A DNA stretch of 64,000 bases from JAFAGX01 sp035623255. GTDB lineage: Bacteria > Acidobacteriota > Terriglobia > Terriglobales > Acidobacteriaceae. Shown here in pieces: positions 43,034 through 52,337 of this stretch. The DNA is taken from contig DASPTU010000096.1 of the NCBI GenBank assembly GCA_035623255.1, positions 1-64,000 on the forward strand, written 5' to 3'. Positions within the stretch are counted from its first letter, which is position 1. Every line of letters begins with the position of its first letter. The translations under genes were made by a program, and so were the position numbers. The notes beneath the pieces are model-generated. The model was not told the DNA's origin and searched no databases. It was given only the letters and a program-made list of their open reading frames with translations.

Positions 43034-44665
43034 GTGCCAGAAGAACAGGATCACCGCGTCAATCCCTGGGTAGTGACTCTCTCCGTGATGCTCGCTACGT
43101 TCATGGAAATTCTTGACACCACGGTGGTCAATGTCTCTATTCCTCATATCGCGGGAAATCTCGCCGCCTCAGTCGAGGAGGGCACCTGGGTTGTAACTTC
43201 GTACCTGGTTTCAAACGCCATCATTCTGCCCATGTCGGGCTGGCTCGCCAACTACATGGGCCGGAAGAAGCTTCTGCTGACGTGCGTCGCTGGGTTCACG
43301 GCCACGTCGTTATGTTGCGGCCTGGCCACGAGCCTGCCCTCTTTGATTTTCTTTCGCGTGCTTCAGGGCCTTACTGGAGGCGGATTGCAACCTCTAGCCC
43401 AAGCCATTCTGCTCGAAACATTTCCCGAGAGAAAGCACGGTCAGGCCATGGCGGCATACGGTATCGGAATTCTCTTGGCGCCGATCCTGGGCCCGACTCT
43501 CGGCGGTTGGATTACCGACAACTACACGTGGCGATGGATTTTCTACCTGAACCTGCCAGTCGGTGTCTTTTCCTTGTTCATGATGAACCGCTTTGTCTTC
43601 GATCCACCATACATCCGACGCGCCGAAGGCCGGGTCGATCTCTGGGGCATCGGCTTTCTCGCCTTGGGTTTCGGCACGTTACAAGTTGTGCTCGACACGG
43701 GCCAGCGCAAAGACTGGTTTGCATCCAGCTACATTCGATTTTTCGCCACTCTGTGCGTGATCGGACTGGTGTCGCTCGTTGTCCGGGAGTTACACACAGA
43801 AAAACCCGTGGTCGATTTGCGCGCTCTTGCCAGTCGCTCCTTCAGCGCCGGAGTCTTTCTCATCAGCATGCTCGGCTTCGTTCTTTACGCCAGTCTCGTG
43901 CTGCTCCCCATTTACTTGCAGACCCTGCTCGGGTATCCAGCTTTGAACGCCGGGCTTGCCCTCTCGCCGCGCGGGGCTGGTTCGCTGCTCACCACACCCT
44001 TGGCAGGATATTTAACCGGGAAGATTGACCCGCGCAGGTTGGTGATGTTCGGCCTTGTGCTCGGTGCCCTGACAATGTTCAGTCTTTCCGGGCTTAACTT
44101 GAACGCCGGCTACTGGGACATCCTGTGGCCACAAGTCCTTCAGGGTATTGCGCTGAGCTTTCTTTTTATCCCGCTGATGGCACTCAGCATGTCGGGAATT
44201 CCCAAAGAAAAAATGGGAAACGCAACCAGTATTTTTAACCTCATGAGAAACATCGGGGGCAGCTTCGGAATTGCCAGCATGACCACATTCCTGGTCCGCC
44301 GCTCCCAGATGCATCAAAACCACCTCGTCTCCAGGATCGCCGTGGGTGACCTGACCACCAGAAAGATGCTCCAAGGCATGCAAGCCTGGTTTCACTTACG
44401 TGGTTTTGACAATTACACTGCATCACGCAAAGCGCTGGGTGCGATTTATGGAATGGTGCAAGCCCATGCCTCCATGCTCTCTTTCGTTGAGGCATTCTGG
44501 GTGATGGGGGTCATGTTTCTGTGCATGTTGCCGTTAGTCCTGCTGCTTCGAAATCCGCGACCTGAGCGGCAACCGGTTCCTCCTCCCCGCCTGCTGACGA
44601 AGGTCGAGGTTCCTTTGCCCGACACCGAGGAAGAGATGGCGCATAGTTCCTCGTTTTCACCCTGA
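43034..44665 (+). CDS. DHA2 family MFS efflux transporter (EmrB/QacA-like), copy 1
   Basis: 543 residues from a GTG with AAGGG just upstream; a TTG at 43001 would add 11 residues. Fourteen membrane segments are expected. Family motifs are LATFMEILDTTVVNVSIPHI (motif D1), WLANYMGRKKLLL (motif A) and GILLAPILGPTLGGWITDNY (motif C), with the RNIGGSFGIA block later. It exports drugs or other lipophilic compounds using the proton gradient. EmrA-type and TolC-type partners are not present. The protein is clearly related to the pump at 53368-54936. Confidence 0.9.
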   Translation: MPEEQDHRVNPWVVTLSVMLATFMEILDTTVVNVSIPHIAGNLAASVEEGTWVVTSYLVSNAIILPMSGWLANYMGRKKLLLTCVAGFTATSLCCGLATSLPSLIFFRVLQGLTGGGLQPLAQAILLETFPERKHGQAMAAYGIGILLAPILGPTLGGWITDNYTWRWIFYLNLPVGVFSLFMMNRFVFDPPYIRRAEGRVDLWGIGFLALGFGTLQVVLDTGQRKDWFASSYIRFFATLCVIGLVSLVVRELHTEKPVVDLRALASRSFSAGVFLISMLGFVLYASLVLLPIYLQTLLGYPALNAGLALSPRGAGSLLTTPLAGYLTGKIDPRRLVMFGLVLGALTMFSLSGLNLNAGYWDILWPQVLQGIALSFLFIPLMALSMSGIPKEKMGNATSIFNLMRNIGGSFGIASMTTFLVRRSQMHQNHLVSRIAVGDLTTRKMLQGMQAWFHLRGFDNYTASRKALGAIYGMVQAHASMLSFVEAFWVMGVMFLCMLPLVLLLRNPRPERQPVPPPRLLTKVEVPLPDTEEEMAHSSSFSP

Positions 44666-44701
44666 GCGGCCTTAGAGCGAGATCCAGACATGTGTATCCG
44701 A

Positions 44702-45052
44702 CTAAGACTGCCGCGCGTCTCGCCTTACCAACGCGGCGTCCAGAAAGAAACCCAGTCCAAGCGTCAGTGGAATTACTCCGAACGCTGCCGCTACCCACGC
44801 GTTTTCTTCAACCCTCGCGATCAACGCGAACGTGATCATATAGCCAAGCGCCACCGCAGTTAGCAAAATCCCCCAGCGCCGGGCTTGGGCTGCCGGCGAA
44901 AGCTCCGGTTGTAGCCCGATGTCAACGCCCCGCGCGAGTGCCGCAAGCCGCTCCTCGGTTCGCAGCTTCCGCACGCGGTAATACGTGTACATGCCGGCCA
45001 CTGGAATGCCGAAGATCATGACTACCGCTACCAAACCTGTAAGGTCATCCAT
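44702..45052 (-). CDS. Small membrane protein, DUF6249-like
   Basis: 116 residues from the ATG at 45052, which has AAGGTGAG 5 bases before it. Three hydrophobic segments are visible: LTGLVAVVMIFGIPVAGMY, ILLTAVALGYMITFALIA and WVAAAFGVIPLTLGLGFFL. Between the first two is RVRKLRTEERLAALARGVDI, the pattern of a common small membrane family (I believe DUF6249). Function unknown. It is divergent from the amidohydrolase. Confidence 0.7.
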   Translation of the reverse strand: MDDLTGLVAVVMIFGIPVAGMYTYYRVRKLRTEERLAALARGVDIGLQPELSPAAQARRWGILLTAVALGYMITFALIARVEENAWVAAAFGVIPLTLGLGFFLDAALVRRDARQS

Positions 45053-45144
45053 AGTCTCACCTTGTCTGGCACGCCCTTCGTGCCTCGCCATTCCCAGCTA
45101 CGCAAACCGCTCGACGAAAGTTCCACCAACCCGCCCCAAAGTGG

Positions 45145-45150
45145 TACCAT
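45145..45150 (+). promoter_or_regulatory. Possible -10 element TACCAT, 8 bases before the amidohydrolase ATG
   Basis: TANNNT hexamer at the leaderless distance with no Shine-Dalgarno between it and the ATG. On its own it is weak; it is listed because the pattern recurs at other genes in the window. Confidence 0.3.
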
Positions 45151-45158
45151 CGCGCGTC

Positions 45159-46451
45159 ATGGAAATGAAGCGCCCCTTCCTATTGATGAGCTGCTTTCTT
45201 TGCCTCGCGGCCATTCCTATCGCTAGATCGCAATCCACAACCAATCTCCAGATCACGCTTCTCCACGCCGCTCGCCTATTGGACATCGAAAGCGGAAAAA
45301 TCATTTCACCGGGTGAAGTTTTGGTGGCAGGAGAGCGAATCGCGGACGCCGGTTCCTCCGTGAAACACCCCGCGGGAGCGCAAACGATCGACCTCGGCGA
45401 CACAACCCTGATGCCCGGCCTAATTGACGCGCACATACACTTGTTTCTTCATCCCGGCGCCGAGGACTTGCAAACCGTCGAAGAATCCATCCCGCAGCGG
45501 ACGATCACCGCGCTTCTCGCCGCCCGCGATGACCTGATGGCGGGATTTACCGCAGAGCGGGACATGGGTACTGAAGGCGCCGGCTCAGCTGACACTGCAG
45601 TTCGCAATGTCATCGATCAGGGTTTGGCGCCCGGTCCACGCCTTCGCATCAGCGGTAATGCCATCGACATCCTTGGAGGACACGAGGATGCCATTCATTA
45701 CAATCCGGCGCAGCACGTTCTTTCCAACGCCACTTACGCCAACAACACGAACGAAATCATTGAAGCCATCCGTCAGCAATTCAAGGAGGGCGCCGACTTT
45801 ATCAAGATGTACGAAACCGGCCCCGACTCCGTTCACGATGGCAAGCTTTCCACCCCTTACCAATACACTGAGGCGGAGCTGGCCGCCGCTGTGCAAGAGA
45901 CTGCGCGTGTAGGGAAACGCGTCGCAGTCCACGCCACGGGAGAACCCGGGGCTCTCTATGCCGCAAACGCCGGAGTCGTATCCATCGATCATGCCGTTCA
46001 ACTCGGCGATGACACCATGCGCATCATGCGCGAAAAGCAGATCTTCGCCGTTCCTACCCTCACCATCTTCGAATATTTTGCAGATCATGCAGCCTCACCC
46101 GCGGCCGCTGCTCACGAACGTGCTTTGTTTGATCTACATATGAAGGAAATTCCGAAGCAGCTTGCTGCTGGTGTGCCGATGGCACTCGGCTCTGATGTCG
46201 GGCCTTTTCCCCATGGAACTCAGGCGCGCGAATTTGTCCTGATGGTCCAGGCCGGAATGAAGCCGCTCGCTGCTTTGCAGGCCGATCTGCTCAATGGCGC
46301 GAAACTGCTGGGCTGGGAAGGCCAGATCGGTAATCTGAAGCCAGGTTATTTCGCCGACATCATCGCCGTACCCGGCGATCCCATGAAAGATATTAGCGTC
46401 CTGCAGAATGTCAGATTTGTCATGAAAAATGGCATCGTCTACAAGAAATGA
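45159..46451 (+). CDS. Secreted amidohydrolase (imidazolonepropionase/prolidase-like)
   Basis: 430 residues from the ATG at 45159. The open frame extends upstream but only the ATG gives a proper signal peptide (MEMKRPFLLMSCFLCLAAIP). The metal-dependent amidohydrolase motif is TLMPGLIDAHIHLFLHPG, with later His/Asp ligands in VAVHATGEPGALYAANAGV, SIDHAVQLGDD and MALGSDVGPFPHGTQ. The C-terminal beta domain closes with GYFADIIAVPGDPMKDIS. Such proteins hydrolyse dipeptides such as Xaa-Pro or cyclic amides in the periplasm. It is 43 bases upstream of the M28 peptidase; together they suggest peptide scavenging. Confidence 0.88.
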   Translation: MEMKRPFLLMSCFLCLAAIPIARSQSTTNLQITLLHAARLLDIESGKIISPGEVLVAGERIADAGSSVKHPAGAQTIDLGDTTLMPGLIDAHIHLFLHPGAEDLQTVEESIPQRTITALLAARDDLMAGFTAERDMGTEGAGSADTAVRNVIDQGLAPGPRLRISGNAIDILGGHEDAIHYNPAQHVLSNATYANNTNEIIEAIRQQFKEGADFIKMYETGPDSVHDGKLSTPYQYTEAELAAAVQETARVGKRVAVHATGEPGALYAANAGVVSIDHAVQLGDDTMRIMREKQIFAVPTLTIFEYFADHAASPAAAAHERALFDLHMKEIPKQLAAGVPMALGSDVGPFPHGTQAREFVLMVQAGMKPLAALQADLLNGAKLLGWEGQIGNLKPGYFADIIAVPGDPMKDISVLQNVRFVMKNGIVYKK

Positions 46452-46494
46452 ATCCTTACGATCATCCCAACCCTGCAGAACCCAGGAGGTCTGT

Positions 46495-48780
46495 TTGAAG
46501 CTAATTCGTCTTTTCATTCCATCATTTGCAATCGTCGGGATCAGTTTTTTCGCAGCTGCCCAATCGACTCCCAACACCGAGTCGCCGCGCCTCGCCGGTT
46601 ACACAGCTAAGTCTTCTGCCGCAGAACGCGCCTGGGAGAAGAAGCTTCAGGACGGGATCATCGCAGGCAATCTGCGTGCCAGCATGCAGCACCTTACTGC
46701 GCGTCCGCACCATGTCGGATCGCCCTACGATCAGGAAAACTCGCAATGGATCTTGACAAAATTCAAACAAGCCGGGTTTGACGCCCACATCGAGACCTTT
46801 CAGGTTCTTTTCCCCACGCCCAAAGAGCGCATCGTCGAACTGGTCGAGCCGACCAAATTTCGCGCCAAGCTGCAGGAACCCGTTCTGGAGGTGGATCCAA
46901 CTTCGAACCAGACCGCCGAGCAGCTGCCCACTTACAACGCCTACTCCATTGATGGCGATGTGACCGCGCAGCTCATCTACGTGAACTACGGTAATCGCGA
47001 AGACTATGAACAGCTCGATCGCCTTGGAATTTCCGTCACCGGTGCTATCGTGATCGCGCGTTACGGCGAAGGTTGGAGAGGCATCAAGCCGAAAGTCGCC
47101 GCCGAGCACGGCGCCCTCGGCTGCATCATTTATTCCGATCCGAAGGACGACGGCTACTTCGAGGGCGACGAATATCCCAAAGGCGGATGGCGCCCCAGGG
47201 AAGGTGTACAGCGTGGCAGTGTCATGGATACCGACTATCCCGGTGATCCGCTAACCCCCGGCGTTGGTGCCACCGCAGATGCCAAACGCCTCTCCGTCAA
47301 GGAAGCCAGAACCATCACCAAAATTCCAGTGCTTCCGATCTCGTGGGGGGATGCGGAGCCGCTTCTTTCCGCCTTGCAAGGCCCGGTTGCTCCCGAGGCC
47401 TGGCGGGGTGGCTTGCCCATCACCTACCACGTCGGCCCCGGGCCGGCAAAAGTGCATTTGAAAATCACATCGAACTGGGATTTGAAGCCGGTGAACGATG
47501 TAATCGCAACCATGCGTGGTTCGGACGTGCCCGATGAGTGGATCATTCGCGGCAATCATTACGACGCCTGGGTAAACGGTGCCGACGACCCCATCTCCGG
47601 CATGGTCACACTTCTCGAAGAAACGCGCATGCTTGGCGAACTGCACAAGCAAGGCTGGAATCCCCGGCGCACGATCATTTACTGCGCCTGGGACGGCGAG
47701 GAGCCCGGCCTCCTCGGTTCCACCGAATGGGTCGAGACTCACCAGGACGAGCTGCAAAAACACGCGGTCGCCTATATCAACTCTGACAGCAACGGCCGGG
47801 GCTACCTCTACTCTGGCGGAACGCACGATTTGCAACACTTCATCAACGACATAGCCGGTGATATACAGGATCCCGAGAAACATATCTCTGTGCAGCAGCG
47901 CGTCCGGCTTCGCCAGATCAGCAGAACTTCCAACGCCGAAGACCGAACGGAGATTCGCAAGAGTCCTGATTTCAGAATCAGCGCGCTCGGCGACGGGTCT
48001 GATTACACCGCCTTCCAGGATCACGCCGGTATTTCGTCTTTGAACATCGGCTACGGCGGCGAGGCTGACGCCGACGCCTACCACTCCATTTACGACGATT
48101 TCTATTGGTACACGCATTTTATGGACACGGATTTTTCCTACGGCCGTGCGCTCGCGCAAACCGGTGGCACTGCGATGCTGCGTCTGGCTGATGCCGACAT
48201 CATTCCTTACGAATACACCGGCGAGGCGGACACGATCGGCAGATTCGTCAAGGAATTGCAGAAGCTGCTCAAAGACAAGCAGGACGAGATCACCGAGCGC
48301 AATCTCGAACTGAAAGAAGGTGTGTTCACCGCGACTTTCGATCCTCGCAAAACCTACGTCCCTCCCCCAATGAAACCAGTTCCACCATTCGTGAACTTCG
48401 CGCCTCTGCAGAACGGAGTAGAGGCAATCAAGAGAAGCGCCGAACGCTATCAGGCAGCTTTTGCCAAGTGGCAGGCGGGCGGAACTGAGTTGCCGGCCCA
48501 GGCGGAATCCGCTGTAAACACAGATCTAATGCAAATCCCGCGAACATTTTTGACTGAGCGCGGTCTGCCCGAGCGCCCGTGGTTCAAGAATCAGGTCTAC
48601 GCTCCGGGCGCCTACACCGGGTACGGGGCAAAGCCGATCGCCGCCGTTCGCGAGTACATGGACCAGGAAAAATGGAAAGAAGCCGAGGCGCAGGTTCCGA
48701 TGGTTGGCCAAGTCCTTGAGAATGTCGCCGCGGCCATCTCCAAAGCTGCCGACGACCTGGAGAAAGCCGAAGGCCGCTAA
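46495..48780 (+). CDS. Secreted M28 peptidase, glutamate carboxypeptidase II (PSMA)-like
   Basis: 761 residues from a TTG with AGGAGGT 4 bases upstream; this start gives the signal peptide LIRLFIPSFAIVGISFFAAA. The order is protease, PA domain (about 130-290: AIVIARYGEGWRGIKPKVAA), protease, TFR dimerisation domain. Two-zinc ligands are all visible: IIRGNHYDAWVNGADDP (His and Asp), WDGEEPGLLGSTEW (Glu), AYINSDSNGRG (Asp) and DAYHSIYDDFYW (His). The length equals that of GCPII. It releases C-terminal residues, often Glu, from peptides outside the cytoplasm. Confidence 0.93.
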   Translation: MKLIRLFIPSFAIVGISFFAAAQSTPNTESPRLAGYTAKSSAAERAWEKKLQDGIIAGNLRASMQHLTARPHHVGSPYDQENSQWILTKFKQAGFDAHIETFQVLFPTPKERIVELVEPTKFRAKLQEPVLEVDPTSNQTAEQLPTYNAYSIDGDVTAQLIYVNYGNREDYEQLDRLGISVTGAIVIARYGEGWRGIKPKVAAEHGALGCIIYSDPKDDGYFEGDEYPKGGWRPREGVQRGSVMDTDYPGDPLTPGVGATADAKRLSVKEARTITKIPVLPISWGDAEPLLSALQGPVAPEAWRGGLPITYHVGPGPAKVHLKITSNWDLKPVNDVIATMRGSDVPDEWIIRGNHYDAWVNGADDPISGMVTLLEETRMLGELHKQGWNPRRTIIYCAWDGEEPGLLGSTEWVETHQDELQKHAVAYINSDSNGRGYLYSGGTHDLQHFINDIAGDIQDPEKHISVQQRVRLRQISRTSNAEDRTEIRKSPDFRISALGDGSDYTAFQDHAGISSLNIGYGGEADADAYHSIYDDFYWYTHFMDTDFSYGRALAQTGGTAMLRLADADIIPYEYTGEADTIGRFVKELQKLLKDKQDEITERNLELKEGVFTATFDPRKTYVPPPMKPVPPFVNFAPLQNGVEAIKRSAERYQAAFAKWQAGGTELPAQAESAVNTDLMQIPRTFLTERGLPERPWFKNQVYAPGAYTGYGAKPIAAVREYMDQEKWKEAEAQVPMVGQVLENVAAAISKAADDLEKAEGR

Positions 48781-48847
48781 ATATCCCAGGGGTTGCCCCC
48801 ACCCTTCGCGCTTTTCGAAGGGTGGACTGGCTCCATCAGGGCGTTGT

Positions 48848-51800
48848 CTATTCTTCGTCCCCTTGCTCCGCCGCTGAAGCCGGATTCGCTTCCGCTCGCA
48901 CCTCCGGCAAGCCTGAACCGCGCAGCGCATTGTTCAATGCGGGCAGATCAGTGGCTTTGAACGAATCCCATTCTTTCTTTACTGTCGCCCAATCCTGCTC
49001 GACCGTCTTGGTCCCCTCAACCTCGGCAACCGTCGGAGTCGCATCAGCTCTGTAGACGTCCGCATATAGCGTGCTGGCCGCGTCGTTCACAGTCTTAAGT
49101 GTCAGTTCAGCTGTTGCAGGCAAGGCTTGCCCGGATCCTTCGGTGAGCGCCTTGAACTTCCTCTTGAATGCCTCAATCGCTTCCGCCGCTGCTCCGGTTG
49201 CGCTGAGCTTTTCAACCTGCTCGCTAATCGAACGCGCCTCGATCCTTGCCTCCGACGAGGATGTCAGCAACGATGACAATCGAATTTCCAACTCGAACAT
49301 CTGCTGCAGACCCGCCGCAGGTGTTTTCACCCGCGGATCCATCTTTACCGTCAACGGCGCGGTGTAAGTCTGTCCATTTACCGTAAGCCGGATCGTGTAA
49401 GTTCCCGGCAAAGCATGGGGGCCTTGTGGCTGCCGTGGCGTGTCGTGCGGGACCGCTGAAATCGGATACGGATGCCGCGTCGCGGTTGGCGCCGGATAGA
49501 GCAAGTCCCAAACCCAGCGATGCATCCCCACCGTGGTCCGCAAAATCTGTGGCATTTTCACCCAGTAGACCGGAATCAATTGCTTTTCCAGTTCCGGCTG
49601 CGTGATTTCCGGTTTGTCCTCACTCGAATATCGCCGCACTGACTTTCCTTGAGCGTCGAGCACTTCGATCGCGACCGGGCCAGAGGCCTGTTTTCCGAGA
49701 TAGTAGTCGATTACGGCCCCGTGCGGCGGATTCTCCGCCATCGGTTCGTCTGGAGGAATTGGCGTATCCGGCCATGTGCTTTGCCGAACGCGATATGCCA
49801 ATCCCGGTTTGAACAAAACCGCGTCTGAACCTGCAGTCGCTTCAGCGATCTGCCGCAACGGCGTGATGTCATCGAGAATCCAGAACGCGCGGCCGTGTGT
49901 GCCTACGATCAAATCGTCGTCATGTATCCACAAATCCCGCATGGAAGTGTGTGGCAGATTGAGTTGCAGCGACTGCCAGTGATCGCCGTCGTCAAACGAA
50001 ACCCACACGGCATTTTCAGTTCCGGCAAACAACAGTCCTTTTCGAACCGGATCTTCGCGAACTGTGTCGGCCGGGCCTTCCGGCAATCCACTGACAATTA
50101 AGTGCCAGGTTTTGCCGCCATCGTGTGTGCGATAAATGTAAGGATGGAGATCATCAATGCGGAACCGGCTTACAGAGGCATACGCCGACTGATCATCGTA
50201 GTGCGAGGCCTCGATCTGTGTTACTTTGCTCCACGGCGTTAACTCCGGCGGTGTGATGTTGCTCCAATTTTTCCCGCCATCTCGCGTAATCCAGATCAGA
50301 CCGTCATCGGTTCCCGCCCAGATCGTGCTTGTATTCTTGAACGATGGCGCAAGAGAGTAAATCACCCCTCGTTGCTTTGCCGCGTCTTGATTCTTGGAGA
50401 GCAGGGAACCGATGCTTGGCGGGACCCCCGGGTCGGGGCGAGTGAGATCAGGGCTGATCGTCTGCCACGAATTTCCACCATCCGTCGTTTTGAATAGAAC
50501 ATTGGTTGCGTAATACAGAGTATGCGGATCGACCTGCGAGAACATCACCGGTTCGGTCCGGTTCGCCCGATACTTGCCGTTGCGCACCGGAATCGGCGTG
50601 ACGTTCTGCACCTGCCCGGTGTCCCAGTGAAACTTGGAAACCTCCGTTCTACCTCCGCCATAGACAATATTCGGATCCAGCGGATCCGGTGCCGCATAGC
50701 CATATTCGATGATCCCCACCGGACGCCAGTCTTGATTCAGAATCTCGCCGTAGTTGCCGCGGCTGGAAATGCAAACCGACCCGCTTTCCTGCTGTCCGCT
50801 GCAGACCTTGTAAGGAAACTCGTTTGTGACTGCCACGTGGTAAAGCTGCGCTGTTGGCTGGTTGAACCACGAACTCCAGGTTTGCCCGCCATTCACGGTG
50901 ACGATCCCTCCCTGGTCACTCACCAGCAGGATGATTTTCGGATCGTTAGGGTTTATCCATAGGTTCTGATAATCATCTCCACCCGGCGCGCCACGAATCC
51001 CCGTCCATGTCTTGCCGCCATCCGCTGATCGCACCGTCACAATACTGGCGCTATAAACCACGTCCGGATTCTTGGGGTCGACCTTCGGCACCGGCAGATC
51101 ACCACCTCCGATGCGCATTGCAGGCCTCGGGTCATCAGTGACGCGGTACCAGTTTTCTCCCGCATCATCCGATCGAAATACGCCCAGGCCCGCTCCCGAC
51201 TCATACTCCCCTTTTTCCGTTGTGGCCAGCGTCGCATAAAGCCGATTGGGTTCGCTGGCCGCAATCGCCACATTGATCTGGGCGATATTCTTCGGCAGCC
51301 CATTTGTAAGTTGCTTCCAGTTATTTCCTCCGTCGGTCGACTTGAACAATCCACCGCCCGTGCCAGGGAAGAGATTATTGTCTTCCCACGGGCCTTCTCG
51401 TACCTCCCATAGCCCCGCGTAAAGCACATCGGGATTCGAAGGGTCCATCTCAATGTCCGAGCCCCCAGTGTTCTCGTCTTTGTACAAAACTTTCTGCCAA
51501 CTCACGCCACCATCCGTAGAGCGGAAGATTCCGCGTTCCTCGCTGGGCCCATAGGGATGCCCCAGAACAGCAGCAAATAGTCGGTTTGCATTCCGCGGAT
51601 CGATGACCAGTGCAGGAATCTGTTGACTGTCGTGCAGTCCCAAATGCGTCCAGGTTTTCCCCGCGTCCGTAGATTTATAAATTCCGTTTCCCACGGCGAG
51701 ATCGGGACGATGCAATCCCTCGCCACTGGCAACATAAACAATGTTCGGATCTGATGGCGCGACAGCAATGGCGCCAATCGATTGTGTGGGCGGCAACTCG

Positions 51801-52054
51801 AAAATGGGATTCCAGGTGCGCCCGAGATCGTTAGACTTCCAAACACCCCCATTCACCTGCCCCATATAGAACACGTTCGGTTGACTCGGCACGCCAGCCA
51901 CCGCGCGTGTGCGGCCTCCACGAAACGGCCCGATCATTCTCCAATGCAATTCTTGGTAGGTCGATTCAGGAAATTGCTGTGCGGTGCTGCTTGCGAGACA
52001 AGAAAGAAAAATTAATGAAAGCATAAATCCCCAGAAGCGATAGGTTCGAGGCAA
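48848..52054 (-). CDS. Secreted BNR/Vps10-sortilin-like repeat protein (glycosyl hydrolase-type annotation)
   Basis: 1068 residues from a TTG with AAGGAGG 6 bases upstream; it then reads PRTYRFWGFMLSLIFLSCLA and SSTAQ, a signal peptide. Two beta-propellers are built from Asp-box repeats: VWKSNDLGRTWNPI, IYKSTDAGKTWTHL, IFRSTDGGVSWQKV, LFKSTDGGNNWKQL, FRSDDAGENWYRV, LFKTTDGGNSWQTI and WITRDGGKNWSNI. A C-terminal region (from about 850) is an Ig-like and helical tail with GTYTIRLTVNGQTYTAPLTV. Such 1000-residue proteins are annotated as sialidase-like or sortilin-like. No catalytic sialidase residues are evident, so ligand binding is more likely than hydrolysis. Confidence 0.9.
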   Translation of the reverse strand: MPRTYRFWGFMLSLIFLSCLASSTAQQFPESTYQELHWRMIGPFRGGRTRAVAGVPSQPNVFYMGQVNGGVWKSNDLGRTWNPIFELPPTQSIGAIAVAPSDPNIVYVASGEGLHRPDLAVGNGIYKSTDAGKTWTHLGLHDSQQIPALVIDPRNANRLFAAVLGHPYGPSEERGIFRSTDGGVSWQKVLYKDENTGGSDIEMDPSNPDVLYAGLWEVREGPWEDNNLFPGTGGGLFKSTDGGNNWKQLTNGLPKNIAQINVAIAASEPNRLYATLATTEKGEYESGAGLGVFRSDDAGENWYRVTDDPRPAMRIGGGDLPVPKVDPKNPDVVYSASIVTVRSADGGKTWTGIRGAPGGDDYQNLWINPNDPKIILLVSDQGGIVTVNGGQTWSSWFNQPTAQLYHVAVTNEFPYKVCSGQQESGSVCISSRGNYGEILNQDWRPVGIIEYGYAAPDPLDPNIVYGGGRTEVSKFHWDTGQVQNVTPIPVRNGKYRANRTEPVMFSQVDPHTLYYATNVLFKTTDGGNSWQTISPDLTRPDPGVPPSIGSLLSKNQDAAKQRGVIYSLAPSFKNTSTIWAGTDDGLIWITRDGGKNWSNITPPELTPWSKVTQIEASHYDDQSAYASVSRFRIDDLHPYIYRTHDGGKTWHLIVSGLPEGPADTVREDPVRKGLLFAGTENAVWVSFDDGDHWQSLQLNLPHTSMRDLWIHDDDLIVGTHGRAFWILDDITPLRQIAEATAGSDAVLFKPGLAYRVRQSTWPDTPIPPDEPMAENPPHGAVIDYYLGKQASGPVAIEVLDAQGKSVRRYSSEDKPEITQPELEKQLIPVYWVKMPQILRTTVGMHRWVWDLLYPAPTATRHPYPISAVPHDTPRQPQGPHALPGTYTIRLTVNGQTYTAPLTVKMDPRVKTPAAGLQQMFELEIRLSSLLTSSSEARIEARSISEQVEKLSATGAAAEAIEAFKRKFKALTEGSGQALPATAELTLKTVNDAASTLYADVYRADATPTVAEVEGTKTVEQDWATVKKEWDSFKATDLPALNNALRGSGLPEVRAEANPASAAEQGDEE

Positions 52055-52337
52055 GACAATCCTCCTTTCTGTACCTGGCTCCAAAGAATAAACGAAAGTC
52101 ACGTGAAGAACGAATCGGCTCTGCTGGCTGTCGAATTCCAGCGGCGGGTCGCGCCGCAGATGCACCATTTCCGTTGCTGGCACCCTCCGGCCATGGCTGG
52201 CTCAGACGTGCCATTTACGCGCCCGGCGCCCGGAGTTACCTTGTTTTTGAGCAGTTCTGGGGGAGGGCTGTTCAGGCGTCCTGTGACTTTACCGAGTCCG
52301 GGGCGCTTTTAATTTGTGGGAAATCTGCAATCATGGA

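Noticed and set aside
43282..44028. 248-codon plus-strand frame inside the first MFS gene
   Set aside because: Arg/His/Ser-rich out-of-frame reading of a clear 14-helix transporter.
47251..48159. 302-codon minus-strand frame
   Set aside because: Antisense to the M28 catalytic domain, where all zinc ligands are on the plus strand.
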